From Lepidostoma basale (Eukaryota > Arthropoda > Insecta > Trichoptera > Lepidostomatidae), in the NCBI GenBank assembly GCA_022606425.2, contig JAHDVF020000010.1, forward strand, positions 62,001-126,000: 64,000 nt of DNA. The letters run 5' to 3'. A program made the translations under genes and the position numbers. The notes beneath the pieces are model-generated. The model did no database searches. It was not told the origin of the DNA and saw only the letters and a list, made by a program, of their open reading frames with translations. Positions 29,500-40,075 of the stretch are shown piece by piece. Numbering within the stretch: the first letter of the stretch is position 1; each line of letters opens with the position of its first letter.

Positions 29500-29828
29500 T
29501 CTTTCAATCTATGCAGGATATCAACTTTCTTCCTGTGATGAAGACGACCAGCTTTCTCTCCATCTATTTGGTGATCGACTGCCCTCTGGAGTCTCGTGCA
29601 TCACGATCTTATGTGGTCCCTCCAGAATCGTGTTCTCTGTCTGCTCCATCTTATTATGTTTTCAATTTTGCAGGATTTGCGAATTTCTTCATTGGGTATC
29701 TTATCTCTTAGGATTCCCCCCACAAAAGGTCGCAATGTTCTCATTTCTGCTACTCTTAAGAGATGTTTGGTTCTGCCAGTGTCTTCTCTTGCTTCGATTC
29801 CGTAACAAACATATTTTATTTAAAATAT
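29500..29828 (-). mobile_element. RTE-like LINE C-terminus
   Basis: On the minus strand, in shifting frames, it reads 'NRFWRDHI' and an RP-rich 'GSRSPNRWRESW' followed by 'SSSQEES'. It is the same type of ending as RTE-GAA but diverged. Confidence 0.55.
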
Positions 29829-30216
29829 CTTCTTCTTCTTCTTCTTTTAATAGATATGACGATCTGTGTCACAGAAATCATGTCTCGTTGGATGATGAGC
29901 TCCATCTGTCATTCCATCTCTTAGGCGGTCTTCCAGGTGGGCGGTGTCCGGAGGGGATGTCATAAGCGGCTGTATATGCAAGTCTGTCACCATCCATTCG
30001 GGCTACATAGTCCCTTCAGTATCTTCTTCTGGATCTACTCCACCGAACGATATCCTCTATTTTGCAAGTTTTTCTTATGTCTATGTTGCGGACACGATTT
30101 CGGAGAGCTTTTCCAGTAATTGATCTTAGGACCTTCATCTCCGATGTTCTTAGTAGTCCTTTGGTTCGCACAGTGTCGGCCCGCGTCTCTACAGCGTACG
30201 TCATGATAGGTCGTCG
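29829..30216 (-). mobile_element. RTE-GAA LINE C-terminus
   Basis: The minus strand encodes MTYAVETRADTVRTKGLLRT, SEMKVLRSITGKALRNRVRN and IEDIVRWSRSRRR, then a decayed tail and (GAA)n at 29829-29848. 'YG.ETRADT..TK..LRT.EMK.LR.I.GK...DRVR' is the well-known RTE pattern. A cysteine/glycine pair of YG.ET is altered to YAVET. Confidence 0.7.
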
Positions 30217-30219
30217 TAA

Positions 30220-30727
30220 CTAACTAACTAACTAACCATCACGCCGTCTCCCCGGAGGGGTAGGCAGAAAATATGGAACGCCACACTGTTCTGTCCTGAC
30301 ATACTTCTCTCGCTTCCTCTACATTCATACATCTTGTCATGCACGTACGTCGATTTCTCCGACTCCTCACGTGACCGACATTCAATATTTGATTGATTTG
30401 ATCGTGCCACGTTTTCCTCGGCCTTCCTCTATTTCTAGCTCCGTTCACGCCGTTTACATATACCTTCTTCACCATTCTGTCTTCACTCATTCTTTCCATG
30501 TGTCCAAACCATCTTATGACCCTTTCCTAATTTTGTTCATAACACTTTCATTCGCACCACATTCACTTCTTATACTTGCATTTGTCACTCTATCATATAC
30601 AGATTTGTCACACATTCGTCTTAGAGATCTCATTTCTACTGCATTAATTATACTTTCATCCTTCTTTTGCCAGTTCCATGCTTCACTTCCATACATAAGG
30701 GTCGGCACAAGAACACCATTGTGCAGT
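30220..30727 (-). mobile_element. SAYP LINE 3' end (A3), UCCG loop
   Basis: From PTLMYGSEAWNWQKKDESII to the stop after SAYPSGETA, with a single-base deletion near 30510 that splits the frame inside WFGHMERM. The GTTA tail lies at 30220-30235. It is close to 21237-21825 and 52633-53040 in sequence. Confidence 0.8.
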
Positions 30728-31120
30728 AGGTCGTCGTGATTTGAAAAATGAAAAAAAACATACTTGTATTTTTATATCGTGGTATTCACGGGTCGTCCCT
30801 GTTTTTTCTTCATTAATGTACTCGTAAACATAATCTTTCTTTGAAGTCGCTGGATTTATAAGACTCAACAGTCAACATCAAATAAATTGGAGAAATATAT
30901 TTAAAATTCATTAATGTATTCAAACTATGATAGAATATTTGTTATTTACATAAAATAAATTTAAATATAAAAAGAACCTTATATCAAACAACTAGAAAAA
31001 CATACGAGTATGTACGACCAACTTTACGATTATTTAATTTGATCGTATTTTATAGTTAGTTATCAAAAACATCGTTTTAATTAATTGTTATTTAGAATGA
31101 ACTTCAAAAATATCGACTGA
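30728..31120. other. Unassigned AT-rich sequence
   Basis: I see nothing recognisable besides a K-like scrap at 31070-31110. Confidence 0.4.
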
Positions 31121-31124
31121 AGCA

Positions 31125-32093
31125 AAGATGGCAGTGCACAATGGAGTTCTAGTCCCGACTCTTATGTATGGACGTGAAACTTGGAGTTGGAAGAAGAAGG
31201 ATGAAAGTAGTATAAATGCCGTAGAAATCCAAGTTTTCCATCTTCATCGCACAAACTACGCTCGGAGCGCGGCATTGTATCGAATCTGTGATAACTACAA
31301 CAAGCATTTTGGAGACATTGACGTCTTTCATTTGAGCGAGCGAAATTTTTAGAAAATGATCGGAGCAACATTTCGGCACGGATGTGACCACGATGTAACG
31401 TGATATTATAATACTCGTATATTACATTTCTTTATTTATCTTAATTTTATTTTTTATTTCCAGTACTATAAGTATTTTAACTCTTAAATATTATTTATAC
31501 CTCATTTTGTCTTTGTGTAACTTCAATCTTGTTTCATACTATCATTTGTTAATTGTTAACTATTATTTTATATTTGTGGTAGCATGTAATTGGCCTTATT
31601 TTAATTATTCTAAATGTTTTTTTATATTTGTTATTGATATCGCTGTATGTTACCCTTAATAAATAAAACAATTAAACAAAATGAATGAGGTCGCTAAGAA
31701 GAATGTGGAGAAAAATGATGTATGATAGAATATCTTATGATGAAGTAAGAAAGGAATGTAAGGCGGATGAATGCGTGATAAATAAAATCAAGAAAGGGTC
31801 ACTCAGATTGTTTGGACATATGGAACGAATGGATGAGGGAAGAATGTTTAAAAAAATATATACAAGTAGTGTGAATGGGAAAAGAAGTCGAGGGAGGCCA
31901 AGGAAGACATGGCATGACCAAATGAATCAATTACTGAAAGGCGGCCATGTTCGAAGTAGGAACAATCGAGGAGCGTGCATTTCACGATGTATGAATGTAG
32001 AAGAGGCGCGAGAATTGTGCCAGGATAGAACAATGTGGCGAACCATTCTCTCTGCCTACCCTTCCGGGGAAACGGCATGATGGTTAGTTAGTT
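31125..32093 (+). mobile_element. SAYP LINE 3' end (A4), split by another LINE
   Basis: The left part (31125-31228) codes for MAVHNGVLVPTLMYGRETWS and ends at 'NAVE'. The right part (31684-32093) resumes 'MRSLRRMWRKMMYDRISYDE' and stays open for 131 codons through YTSSVNGKRSRGRPRKTW to ILSAYPSGETA. The hairpin loop is TCCG and the tail GTTA. The gap is filled by a Jockey-like 3' end. Confidence 0.8.
31229..31680 (+). mobile_element. Jockey/R1-like LINE 3' end, nested
   Basis: It codes for VFHLHRTNYARSAALYRICD and IDVFHLSERNF, then stop, followed by about 330 bp of AT-rich 3' UTR with an AATAAA-type signal (AATAAATAAAA) near the end. It interrupts the SAYP codons 'NAVE|MRSL'. A short duplication of the target (AAAT/ATGA) seems present. 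It is related to the fragment at 1165-1400. Confidence 0.75.
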
Positions 32094-32140
32094 AGTAGAA
32101 CTTCCATCAAGAGATTTCAGTTAAATCATTTGAGTATCAA
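32094..32140 (+). repeat. K repeat tail fragment
   Basis: It holds 'CTTCCATCAAGAGATTTCAG', the trailing block of family K. Confidence 0.5.
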
Positions 32141-32145
32141 TTTTT

Positions 32146-32990
32146 ATTTTATACAACAACAACAAACCATCAAGCCATTTCACCGCAGGGGTAGGCAGAG
32201 AGAATGGATCGCCACACTACTTTATCCTGACATACCTCTGTACCTTCCTCCACATTCATACAGCGAGTCATATGCGCACGTCGATTCTTCCGGCTTCTGA
32301 CATGACCAACGTTTAAAATTTGATTAATTTGGTCAAGCCATGTTTTCCTTGGTCTACCTCGACTTCGTTTTCCATTTACATCGTTAACGTATACTTTTTT
32401 AACTATTCTTTCTTCACCCATGCGCTCCATGTGTCCGAACCTACGCAGCGATCCTTTCATAATTTTGTTCATAATACCTTCTTTCGCTCTACACTCCATT
32501 CTGTCGTACATCGTTCTACTACACATACGTCTTGGGGACTTCATCTCTACCGCATTTATTCTGCTCTCATCTTTCTTCTGCCAGTTACATGCTTCGCTTA
32601 TATACATAAGGGTTGGGACCAGAACTCCATTGTGAACGGCCATTTTCGCTTTAATTGATAATTTTTTATTTTAATAATAATTTTTAAAGCTCCATTCACT
32701 TTGTTACCCGCACCAACCCTTCTTTCAACATCACTGTCCGTTGGCCATCCGCTGTGAACATGCTACCTAAATACACAAATTCACTCACCTGTTCCAAGTT
32801 CTCTTCATTCACACTTATATGACAAACTGTCATTTGCTCTTCCCTTTCAAAAACAAACACCTTTGACTTTCCGACATTCATCATTAAATCGTTCGACTTG
32901 CATACCTCATACATTCTCGACACCAAGACTTGTAATTCGTCCGCACTATCCGCAACGAGAACGGCATCTTCCGCGTAAATCTTTCCCTAA
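32146..32990 (-). mobile_element. SAYP LINE (A2), RT motif C to tail, TTG tail
   Basis: The most 5'-extended A2 copy. At the high-coordinate end it reads IYAEDAVLVADSADELQVLV: motif C is YAED in place of YADD. It continues RMYEVCKSNDLMMNVGKSKV, 'SEFVYLGSMFTADG', a frameshift near 32690, 'MAVHNGVLVPTLMY' and an open frame of 157 codons (32170-32643) ending SAYPCGEMA. The hairpin loop is TGCG and the tail (TTG)n at 32146-32165. Confidence 0.8.
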
Positions 32991-33376
32991 ATTAATAAAT
33001 AAATAAATTATTGAGTTTTATTGTAGTAGAGTGTGAGGTAAAAGTACAAACGGAAGGTCTGAGCCCTTGCGAACCTTAGAAGTACTGTTTATTTAGTAAT
33101 TTAGCCCTGTTTGTGCCGGAAGGCTGTGCAAGGGAAGCTTAGGGCGTCCCTAATTAATACATCCCATTCTGATTTCAGGATATCTATTTATCACGCGCCT
33201 GATCTAACCCTTTTTCGCAGAAGCCCTTTGAAAATCCTTAAACAAGTTGTGCCTTATCCACACTGCAGATAAATTGGGACGCAATAATTAATTAATTATT
33301 ATTTTAAGAATCCCTTTCATGGTTAGGCCGTAAGAAATTAAAATATTATTATAAAATAACTAAAATAATAAAATAA
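32991..33376. other. Unassigned sequence
   Basis: I see no gene or recognised repeat. Confidence 0.4.
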
Positions 33377-33377
33377 A

Positions 33378-33489
33378 ATAGAAAAGTTGTGGAAAATATT
33401 GTCTGAATATGGAATAAGTACAAAACTGATTACGGCAATTAAGTCGCTATACACGGAAAGCACTGCTTGTGTCAGAGTAAATAAATGAA
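33378..33489 (+). pseudogene. LINE reverse transcriptase scrap, between motifs A and B
   Basis: The plus strand reads LWKILSEYGISTKLITAIKS, then LYTESTACVRVNK and a stop. This matches the 'L...YGIp.KLI..Ik.LY..s...VRv' region of RTE/Jockey reverse transcriptases. It may be an upstream piece of the SAYP LINE. Confidence 0.6.
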
Positions 33490-33545
33490 AGTCAGAGCTC
33501 TTACCACTCTGCCAAGAAGGTCGTCGAAAGTTATATTAGTAAATG
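33489..33545 (-). repeat. T-SINE head fragment
   Basis: The complement of 'GGCAGAGTGGTAAGAGCTCT' (box A) next to GACGACCTT. The box B side is missing. Confidence 0.55.
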
Positions 33546-33659
33546 TAATAGCAAGGTGAATCGTGTCATTTCCATCTAATATGATAAAACTTTGAAAAAC
33601 GTTTTGATCTAATCTGTAATTTAAATATCTCTAAAATACGCAAAAATCTAAACTGTAAA

Positions 33660-33775
33660 ATTAATTGACTTTGTTTTATGTATCACAATTTTATTTTATT
33701 TTACTCGACAGCTGTTTCATCAACCTATGTTGACATCGTCAGGTGTTACAATATATATCAAATGTCAAATTTTCT
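33660..33775 (+). repeat. D repeat with hammerhead-like core
   Basis: The arm 'ATGTATCACAATTTTATTTT' is followed by the core complement (CGACAGCTG, TTTCATCAACC, GACATCGTCAGG) and the trailer 'ATATATCAAATGTCAAATTT'. Confidence 0.65.
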
Positions 33776-34373
33776 AACCCTAAATCTAACCAAAAATCTA
33801 ACCCTTAGACCAAGTTTATAATCCTTAACCCAACCCTTAGATTCGGATTCGCGGTACAGAATGCAAAAATATTATGATTTGCATCCCCGAATACAAATTC
33901 GACGGCATTAGGGCAGTGAAAAATAAGGGTTTCGGGAATTTAGATAAATACGTAACCGGGCCCTGCTGAGGCTGACGAAAGACGGCGATCAATCCAAGAT
34001 AAGCCCTTGCAGATTCACATTCGGTCCACGTACCCTTCCAATCTGTATTGGGCAAACTGAAAAACTGAAAGGGCGACCCTACGAGTCAATCTAATGCTGT
34101 TAGTAAACGTACGACGCAGCCATTTGCATTGCTGACAGTATTATTTTAGAGAGAACCCGACAACGCTTCGACATTTCCACATTCGCATACAGACCAAACG
34201 AATCGTTAAAAAATTCTAAACAATCCAATGCTGTCTGCACCGTTTACCAGGCCGCAATGCTAAATTAAATGTGGGGCCGGTCTGTGTGACAGCTGTCAAA
34301 TATAAAAAAAAATATATAAAAAATATCGCGAATTTTTCGAAACAATTAATCTTCTAATGTTTTTTTTAAACTA
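33776..34373. other. Unassigned sequence, less AT-rich in 33830-34260
   Basis: A minus-strand frame of 72 codons (33837-34055) has no family resemblance. No repeat from elsewhere in the window recurs here, so this may be unique intronic or intergenic DNA. Confidence 0.4.
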
Positions 34374-34690
34374 ACTAACTAACTAACCATCACGCCGTCT
34401 CCCCGAAAGGGTAGGCAGAAAGAATGGACTGTCACTCTTTTACTGATGCGGCACTCCATCCTTCTCTTTTCGCTCCGCGGGAGACGCGGTGTGATGAGTT
34501 GCGAACCTCATCGCCACCATAAGCATCTCCCGCGCACACTTCGATCGTCCAACACCCACAAAATAAATCCAAAACAAATAATATAAAATACAATGATATA
34601 AAATAAAATAACAAAATAAAAGTAATTTAACACAAAATGTTCTTTTTAGATGGTGCACCTATTGTCTATTTAATTTATGTTCCACGAATC
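34374..34690 (-). mobile_element. TS-SINE 3' end
   Basis: GTTA tail, shared 3' hairpin (CCCT-TTCG-GGGG), then the complement of 'GCGTCTCCCGCGGAGCG' and the 'AAGAACATTTTGTGTTAAAT' region. It is joined directly to a B element at its 5' side. Confidence 0.8.
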
Positions 34691-34905
34691 CACGTAAGAA
34701 GGGCGCAATGGGAAATGTTGTTAACATAAAGTGATCGCTTAAACCAACCAAAAACAGGTCATAAGTCTTGTAACGCCTCGACTACCATATTCTGTTTCCA
34801 AAAAAAAAATTATCTTCGTCTCTATTGAGATACAATTAATCCTTAAAAAATGATTAACCCGCAATGGGTAAAAATCCAGTATTTGTATACATTCAAAAAA
34901 CATTC
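34691..34905 (-). mobile_element. B foldback element, half
   Basis: It carries the body from 'GTAAGAAGGGCGCAATGGGA' to 'TCTCTATTGAGATACAATTA' and the 'CCGCAATGGGTAAAAATCCA' end. Confidence 0.65.
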
Positions 34906-35105
34906 TATTTTATGTATACAACACTCACATTTATTCAAACATTAAAATATCAAACATGTTTCGGAATAACCAGACCTTAATCAGTGATATTATATAAATG
35001 TCAAAAATATTATAAAATTGTTTACAAACATGGTCAATTTTGAAAGATGTTATAATGATTTATTTTGGAACATTTATGCTTTTGTTATGACAAATATTAT
35101 GAATT
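34906..35105 (-). repeat. G repeat with hammerhead-like core
   Basis: On the minus strand: CACTGATTA, stem GG..CC with loop, GAAAC, ATGTTTG. The box and stem are slightly decayed. The block 'ATTGTTTACAAACATGGTCA' is shared with the G palindrome at 45640-45995. Confidence 0.55.
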
Positions 35106-35180
35106 AATTTAAAATTTAAAATAATAGTTTAAAGTTCTTATTGGCATATTTAAAAATACCACCTCCTTCGACTGATATTA

Positions 35181-35358
35181 ATGGGTAAAGTGGAGGGACA
35201 TCGGGGAGTTGATAGAAGGCAGCTCTCCTGGCTGCGGAACATCAAAAAGTGGACAGGAATAACAATAGTTCAGAACCTGTTCCAAGTGGCGCAGGATAGA
35301 CATGCGCAGTGATCGCCAACATTGGAGGGATCTGACACGGCACCGAAAGAAGAAGATA
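35181..35358 (+). mobile_element. RTE-GAA LINE C-terminus
   Basis: The frame is open for 43 codons from an ATG: MGKVEGHRGVDRRQLSWLRN, IKKWTGITIVQNLFQVAQDR, HAQ and stop; beyond it the same frame reads SPTLEGSDTAPK, then a GAA-type tail. It is the same family as 11570-11712. Confidence 0.7.
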
Positions 35359-35383
35359 TGTATTAATTAAAGATTTTTATTAT

Positions 35384-35590
35384 TATTAAAGGAACATGAA
35401 AGTTCCCGCCACATACCCGAGGCAGTAATAGGGCGTAGCGGCGCCCTTTTATCAACCTCGCTCGTACACTCTCTGGGCCTGTCCCCGGTCCATCGGGGAC
35501 TTACATTTAAAGACAGCAACAACAAGGGGGTGCCAGACCACATTTAATCTACTCAATCCTACTTCTATGCTCTGCTGTACTTTATTGAAT
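35384..35590 (-). repeat. F repeat
   Basis: The minus strand reads 'CCCCGATGGACCGGGGAC', 'GGGCGCCGCTACGCC' and 'GTGGCGGGAACTTTCATGTT'. Both ends match those of 53745-53990 in the opposite direction. Confidence 0.6.
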
Positions 35591-35978
35591 AATTAAACAT
35601 AATATATAATACATGAACATTTTAGGAACATTATAAAAAGATAAAAATAATGATACACCACAGGAATATACAGCGGGAAGAACAGGAGAGGCAGAGGAGA
35701 CAAATGCGGGATGAGAAAAGAAAATGTGGAGTACAGTTTTTGGCATGTAGGACAAAGGACGAGGTTTAGGAAGCATTTCATAATATTAAATAAATAAATA
35801 AAACCACTGCACAAATTATTATAATGGTCAAGAGGGAGAGGAACGAGGCCCGTCATAGAGGGGCAACCTCCTTCTCCCAGCTGGAAAACAGCGCACCCCC
35901 AGAGGGCAAGAAACAGCACAAATTACGGTGAATTCCGGTGGGGTAGACAACCGTAGAAACCCCTATATAATTAAAGAT
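35591..35978. other. Unassigned sequence
   Basis: Open frames of 64-108 codons on the minus strand are hydrophobic and unlike any family that I know. I treat them as chance. Confidence 0.4.
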
Positions 35979-36500
35979 AACTAACTAACTAACTAACCAT
36001 CACGCCGTCTCCCCGAAAGGGTAGGCAGAAAGAATGGACTGTCACGCTTTTACTGATGCGGCACTCCATCCTTCTCTCTCATCCGCGGGAGACGCGGTGT
36101 GATGGGTTGCGAACCTCATCGCCACCAATAGGCATCTCCCGCGCACACTTCGATAGTCCAAAACCCACAAAATAAATCTAAAACAAATTATATAAAATAC
36201 AATGATATAAAATAAAATAACAAAATAAAAATAATTTAACACGAAAATGTTTTTTTTTTTTTTAGATGGTGCACATATTGTCTATTTAATTTATGTTCCA
36301 CGTATTCACCGTTTTTTTAATTTAGCATATAATGTGATAACACATAATGTTTTTTTCGATGTTGCACATGTTGACATGGACGATCCGTGGACTTTTGTGT
36401 TTATTTAATTTTTGTTACACGTATCCACCGTTTTTTAAATTATCTGTAATTCGACACTATACCAGCAAGAACTTAAAAATAATATTGTTATTAAAGATTA
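35979..36500 (-). mobile_element. TS-SINE, long copy
   Basis: From the GTTA tail through the UUCG hairpin, the 'CGCGGGAGACGCGGTGTGAT' block, the AT-rich centre and the 'GATGGTGCACATATTGTCTA' segment to the complement of 'AAGTTCTTGCTGG' near 36465. It is uninterrupted, like 49385-49995. Confidence 0.8.
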
Positions 36501-37321
36501 CTTTATTATATGTAATGGTTGTGTTAATTTTTTTTTATATTAATACTTTTTTCGGGCGCCAAGGAGGCATAACTCCTTAAGACGGCCCTGTGCCTAGAAA
36601 ATTAATGGGAATAATGAATCTTATTCCCGATCTCGTCTTTTCTCCCGTCCTCTTCTTTCGCGTGTCTTCTCCTTTCTCCTGTGTGCTCCTTGTACACATG
36701 TTCGCTGTTTCTATTATTTACAATCTCACTAATGGTGTTATACATCATCTCTTAAGTGGGATATACAAAAATCATGAATATTGAATTACACACGTTTTAT
36801 CTTAGAAAATGTGTATATCTCGCCTCGAACGGAAAATGGAATAATATCATAATATAAATAGGCAAAAAATTCGTCAAGAAAGAGTGCGACATTATTTTGA
36901 ATACGAGAGATCGAAAAATGAGAATTCTCTCCGAAAAAACAAATCGACATGCACACGACGCGCATACCCGCGAACGTTTTTTGGATTATTTTGAATTTCG
37001 ATCTGATTATTGTTGTATAACACGCAAAGGGAGAAAAAAAAAACTCAAGTGGAAGCGCACTTAAAATATAATAATAAATGCATTTTATATAAAATGTTTT
37101 GTTGTTTTCATTATAACTAGATTAACTATTAAAGATTTTTATTATTATTATTTGAATGATTTCTGATGAACCTGTCAGATGTTATAATGGTCACCTCATA
37201 GAACAGGGTCCAACAGATATGGCGATAGCTTCATATAAATTTAATATTTTTTTTCAAATTTAGAAAAAATCAAGTTAAAACATAATATCTTCTATATTCG
37301 CCATAGTTTGTGTTGTAATTG
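36501..37321. other. Unassigned sequence
   Basis: No gene was recognised. A Penelope-type motif 'TATATTCGCCATAGTTTGTG' occurs at about 37297-37316, just before the G palindrome. Confidence 0.4.
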
Positions 37322-37676
37322 TTTTATTTATCTTTTTTATGCTCTTTGTTTATACAACACTTACATTAAAAAAATCAAAATTACATACACATGTTTCGAA
37401 CAACCAGTCCTTCTTCAGTGATACATATTATAAATATACATACAGATTTAAAATATTATAAAATTGTTTACATGATCTGACAGATGTTATAAAGATTTAT
37501 TTTGGAATAAGTCAGATCATGTAAACAATTTTATAATATTTAAAATCTGTATTTTTCTTTATAATATGTATCACTGAAGGACTAGTTGTCCGAAACATGT
37601 CTATTTAATTTTTTTTTTAAAATGTAAGTGTTGTATAAACAAAATGTATAAAAAAGGAAAAAGAGAAATAAAATAT
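37322..37676. repeat. G palindrome with two hammerhead-like cores
   Basis: Inner arms 37441-37481 and 37511-37551 match over 41 bp with one shifted base. Outer arms extend to both ends ('TATACAACACTTACATT' and its inverse). The left core (minus) reads CACTGAAGA, GGAC-loop-GTTC, GAAAC, ATGTG. The right core (plus) reads CACTGAAGGAC, TAGT, GTCC, GAAAC, ATGTC. So one arm keeps a GTC cleavage-type triplet and the other has lost it. Confidence 0.75.
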
Positions 37677-37689
37677 AATTAACTATTAA

Positions 37690-37905
37690 ATTAAAAATTT
37701 TGTTTTATGTATCACAATTATATTTATTTTTACGCGACAGCTGTTTCTTCAACCTATGTTGACATCATCAGGTGTAACAATTATACATGTCGCGTAAAAT
37801 AAAAATACAATTGTGATACGTAAAACAAAATTTTAAATTTAACTGTTTATAATTTTAAAGTATCATAGTGTTTCGGCCAAAACAATGGACTATTTAAAAT
37901 ATAAT
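37690..37905 (-). repeat. D palindrome with hammerhead-like core
   Basis: The minus strand runs from 'CCATTGTTTTGGCCGAAACA' through one arm, a short spacer, CCTGATGATG, AACATAGGTTGAAGAAAC, AGCTGTCGCG and the second arm. The arms are 'TACAATTGTATTTTTATTTT' type inverted copies. Confidence 0.7.
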
Positions 37906-37937
37906 ATAATAATTTCATATTGTTTTTTTTTTATAAC

Positions 37938-38434
37938 ACAATGGTGTTCTTCTACCGACCCTTATGTATGGAAGCGAAGCATGGAACTGGCAAAGGAAGG
38001 ATGAAAGTAGAATAAATGCAGTAGAAATGAGATCTCTTAGACGAATGTGTGGATATTCTGTGTATGATAGAGTGTCGAATGAAAATATAAGAAGTGAATG
38101 CGGTGCGAATGATGGTGTCATGAACAAAATAATGAAAGGATCATTAAGATGGTTTGGACATATGGAAAAAATGAATGAAGAAAGAATGGTAAAAAAATTA
38201 TATGTTAATGATGTAAATGGTACCAGAAATAGAGGAAGACCAAGGAAAACGTTGCACGATCAAATAAATCAAATATTGAATGTCGGCCATGTGAGGAGTC
38301 AGAGAAATCGACGCGCGTGCATGACACGATGTATGAATGTTGAGGAAGCGAGAGAAATACGTCAGGAAAGAAAGGTGTGGCAGTCCATTCTTTCTGCCTA
38401 CCCCTTCGGGGAGACGGCGTGATGGTTAGTTAGT
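37938..38434 (+). mobile_element. SAYP LINE 3' end (A1), best-preserved copy
   Basis: The frame is open for 152 codons (37964-38422): MYGSEAWNWQRKDESRINAV, EMRSLRRMCGYSVYDRVSNE, NIRSECGANDGVMNKIMKGS, LRWFGHMEKMNEERMVKKLY, VNDVNGTRNRGRPRKTLHDQ, then INQILNVGHVRSQRNRRACM and finally SILSAYPFGETA. The 3' hairpin is CCCC-TTCG-GGGG, followed directly by four GTTA units. It is 5'-truncated downstream of the RT active site. The intact frame marks it as young. Confidence 0.85.
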
Positions 38435-38848
38435 TAGTTAGTTTTGTTTTTATAAAATAAAATAAATTAATTACAATTTTTATTTATTTAAAATACTAGT
38501 TTTTTTATACCTAGGACTGCCCCATACCCCTTAAAATAATGTATAAAGTTTTTCTTCCATCAATCATTGATTTTCCTTATTCGAAAAGAGTCATCTTAAG
38601 ATGAATAAGGGATGAGACAATAATCTATCACCCTGCTCTCAGCTTCTTAGCGTAATCCTGTTTATCTTTCTGTTTCCCGATCTCCTCTTTAATAAATAAG
38701 CATGGATTTGATCGCTTCTCCCCATTAAACCAATATAAGAAATGAAATGTTCTTTGAGGGGGTACCATTATACGCAATATTTATATCATGTGTTCGATAG
38801 TTAGTTGATCGAAAGATTCTATGAATTTTAAATATATTTTAAGAGACC
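38435..38848. other. Unassigned sequence
   Basis: I see no gene or recognised repeat. Confidence 0.4.
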
Positions 38849-39070
38849 AACTTTTCTCCTTCTCCTGTTTGTGAATGCGGTGCAAAAGGCGACCTTCAAC
38901 ATTTAATTTTTCAATGCCCTCTTTTATTAGGGCGGGAAAACTTCCTCAAATAAATCATTAGTGCATTTTTCACATTTCCCATCACCATAGAAGTATTATT
39001 GTCATCACAATCAAAACTTGTAATTATATCATTAAATCATTTTCTCCGTGTTAATAATTTAAAATATTAG
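38849..39070 (+). pseudogene. LINE ORF2 C-terminal zinc-knuckle region
   Basis: The plus strand reads NFSPSPVCECGAKGDLQHLI, FQCPLLLGRENFLK, a stop, then ISAFFTFPITIEVLLSSQSK and the terminal 'NHFLRVNNLKY'. The C-x-C-x7-H-x4-C pattern followed by 'CP.L' and 'R' is the zinc knuckle after the RNase H domain of Jockey/I/R1-type LINEs. One in-frame stop makes it a pseudogene. No other piece of this element is in the window. Confidence 0.65.
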
Positions 39071-39204
39071 GAATTTCACGATTTTATAATGAAATTAATC
39101 TTTAAGTTAGTTTTCTTTATTCCTTTTTCACATAATTATAAAGAATATAATAAATATATGTTAATTTAAACTGTTCAATTATGTTAGTCAATGATATTAT
39201 TTTT

Positions 39205-39712
39205 AACAACAACAACAACAACAAACCATCACGCCGTTTACCCGCAGGGGTAGGCAGAGAGAATAGACCGCCACACTACTCTATCCTGGCAAACCTCTCT
39301 AGATTCCTCCACATTCATACAACGCGTCATACACGCACGTCGATTCCTCCGACTTTTAACGTGACCAACCTTTAAAATTTAATTAATTTGGTTATGCCAT
39401 GTTTTCCTCGGTCTGCCTCGACTTCGTACCCCATTTACATCATTAACGTATACTTTCTTTACCATTATTTCTCCATCCATGCGTTCCATATGTCCGAACC
39501 AACGCAGCGATCCTTTCATAATTTTGTTCATAATACCTTCTTCCGCTCTACATTCCTTTCTTATATCAGCATTTGAGATTCTGTCGTATATCGTTCTACC
39601 ACACATAAGTCTTAGGGACCTCATCTCTACCGCATTCTACTCTCATCCTTCTTCTGCCATTTCCATGCTTCGCTTCCATACATAAGGGTTGGGACCAGAA
39701 CTCCATTATTTT
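39205..39712 (-). mobile_element. SAYP LINE 3' end (A2), TTG tail, UGCG loop
   Basis: RSLRLMCGRTIYDRISNADI, RKECRAEEGIMNKIMKGSLR and NDVNGVRSRGRPRKTW are open together; a stop follows after HNQIN. The tail is (TTG)n at 39209-39228. Near the 5' end, 'WKWQKKDESRVEC' shows a small deletion. Confidence 0.75.
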
Positions 39713-40041
39713 TAGATGTACTAATTGTTTGTCTATAAATATGTAACCTTAATGTTTTATTACTTGTATGACACAAAACACTCCATGGTGAATGTGTCAA
39801 ATAAATAAATATTAAAAAAAAAAAAATAAAGAGACTTCTTTATGTATGCGAAATTCTCAGGCGAGATATGCTGCAATCCGTTATGCTTGAGAGGCTTTAG
39901 AAAAAAAACAGAGGTATCTCTACACGAGAGATTATGGTAGCGATCCGTGGCTCTTCCATTAGGAATGCTTGGGATCAACTCTCTGCAGCTTCGAAGAGAT
40001 GGGCTCAAGATTGAAAATATTTGAAGATTTTCGATGAGGTC
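39713..40041. other. Unassigned sequence
   Basis: A minus-strand frame of 82 codons (39760-40008) is unlike anything that I recognise. A poly-A run at 39813-39826 could be an old retrotransposon tail. Confidence 0.4.

Positions 40042-40075
<34 letters not shown>

Noticed and set aside
33780..33845. CCCTAA/TCTAACC-like repeats as telomeric DNA
   Set aside because: The repeats are irregular, few and differ from the insect TTAGG unit; the GTTA tails elsewhere are LINE tails, not telomere.
33837..34055. 72-codon minus-strand frame as an exon
   Set aside because: No domain signature. It is kept only as part of an unassigned, less AT-rich interval.
35593..35919. 108-codon hydrophobic minus-strand frame as a membrane protein
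   Set aside because: The composition reflects the AT-rich, purine-biased strand; there is no motif, and overlapping frames look equally open.
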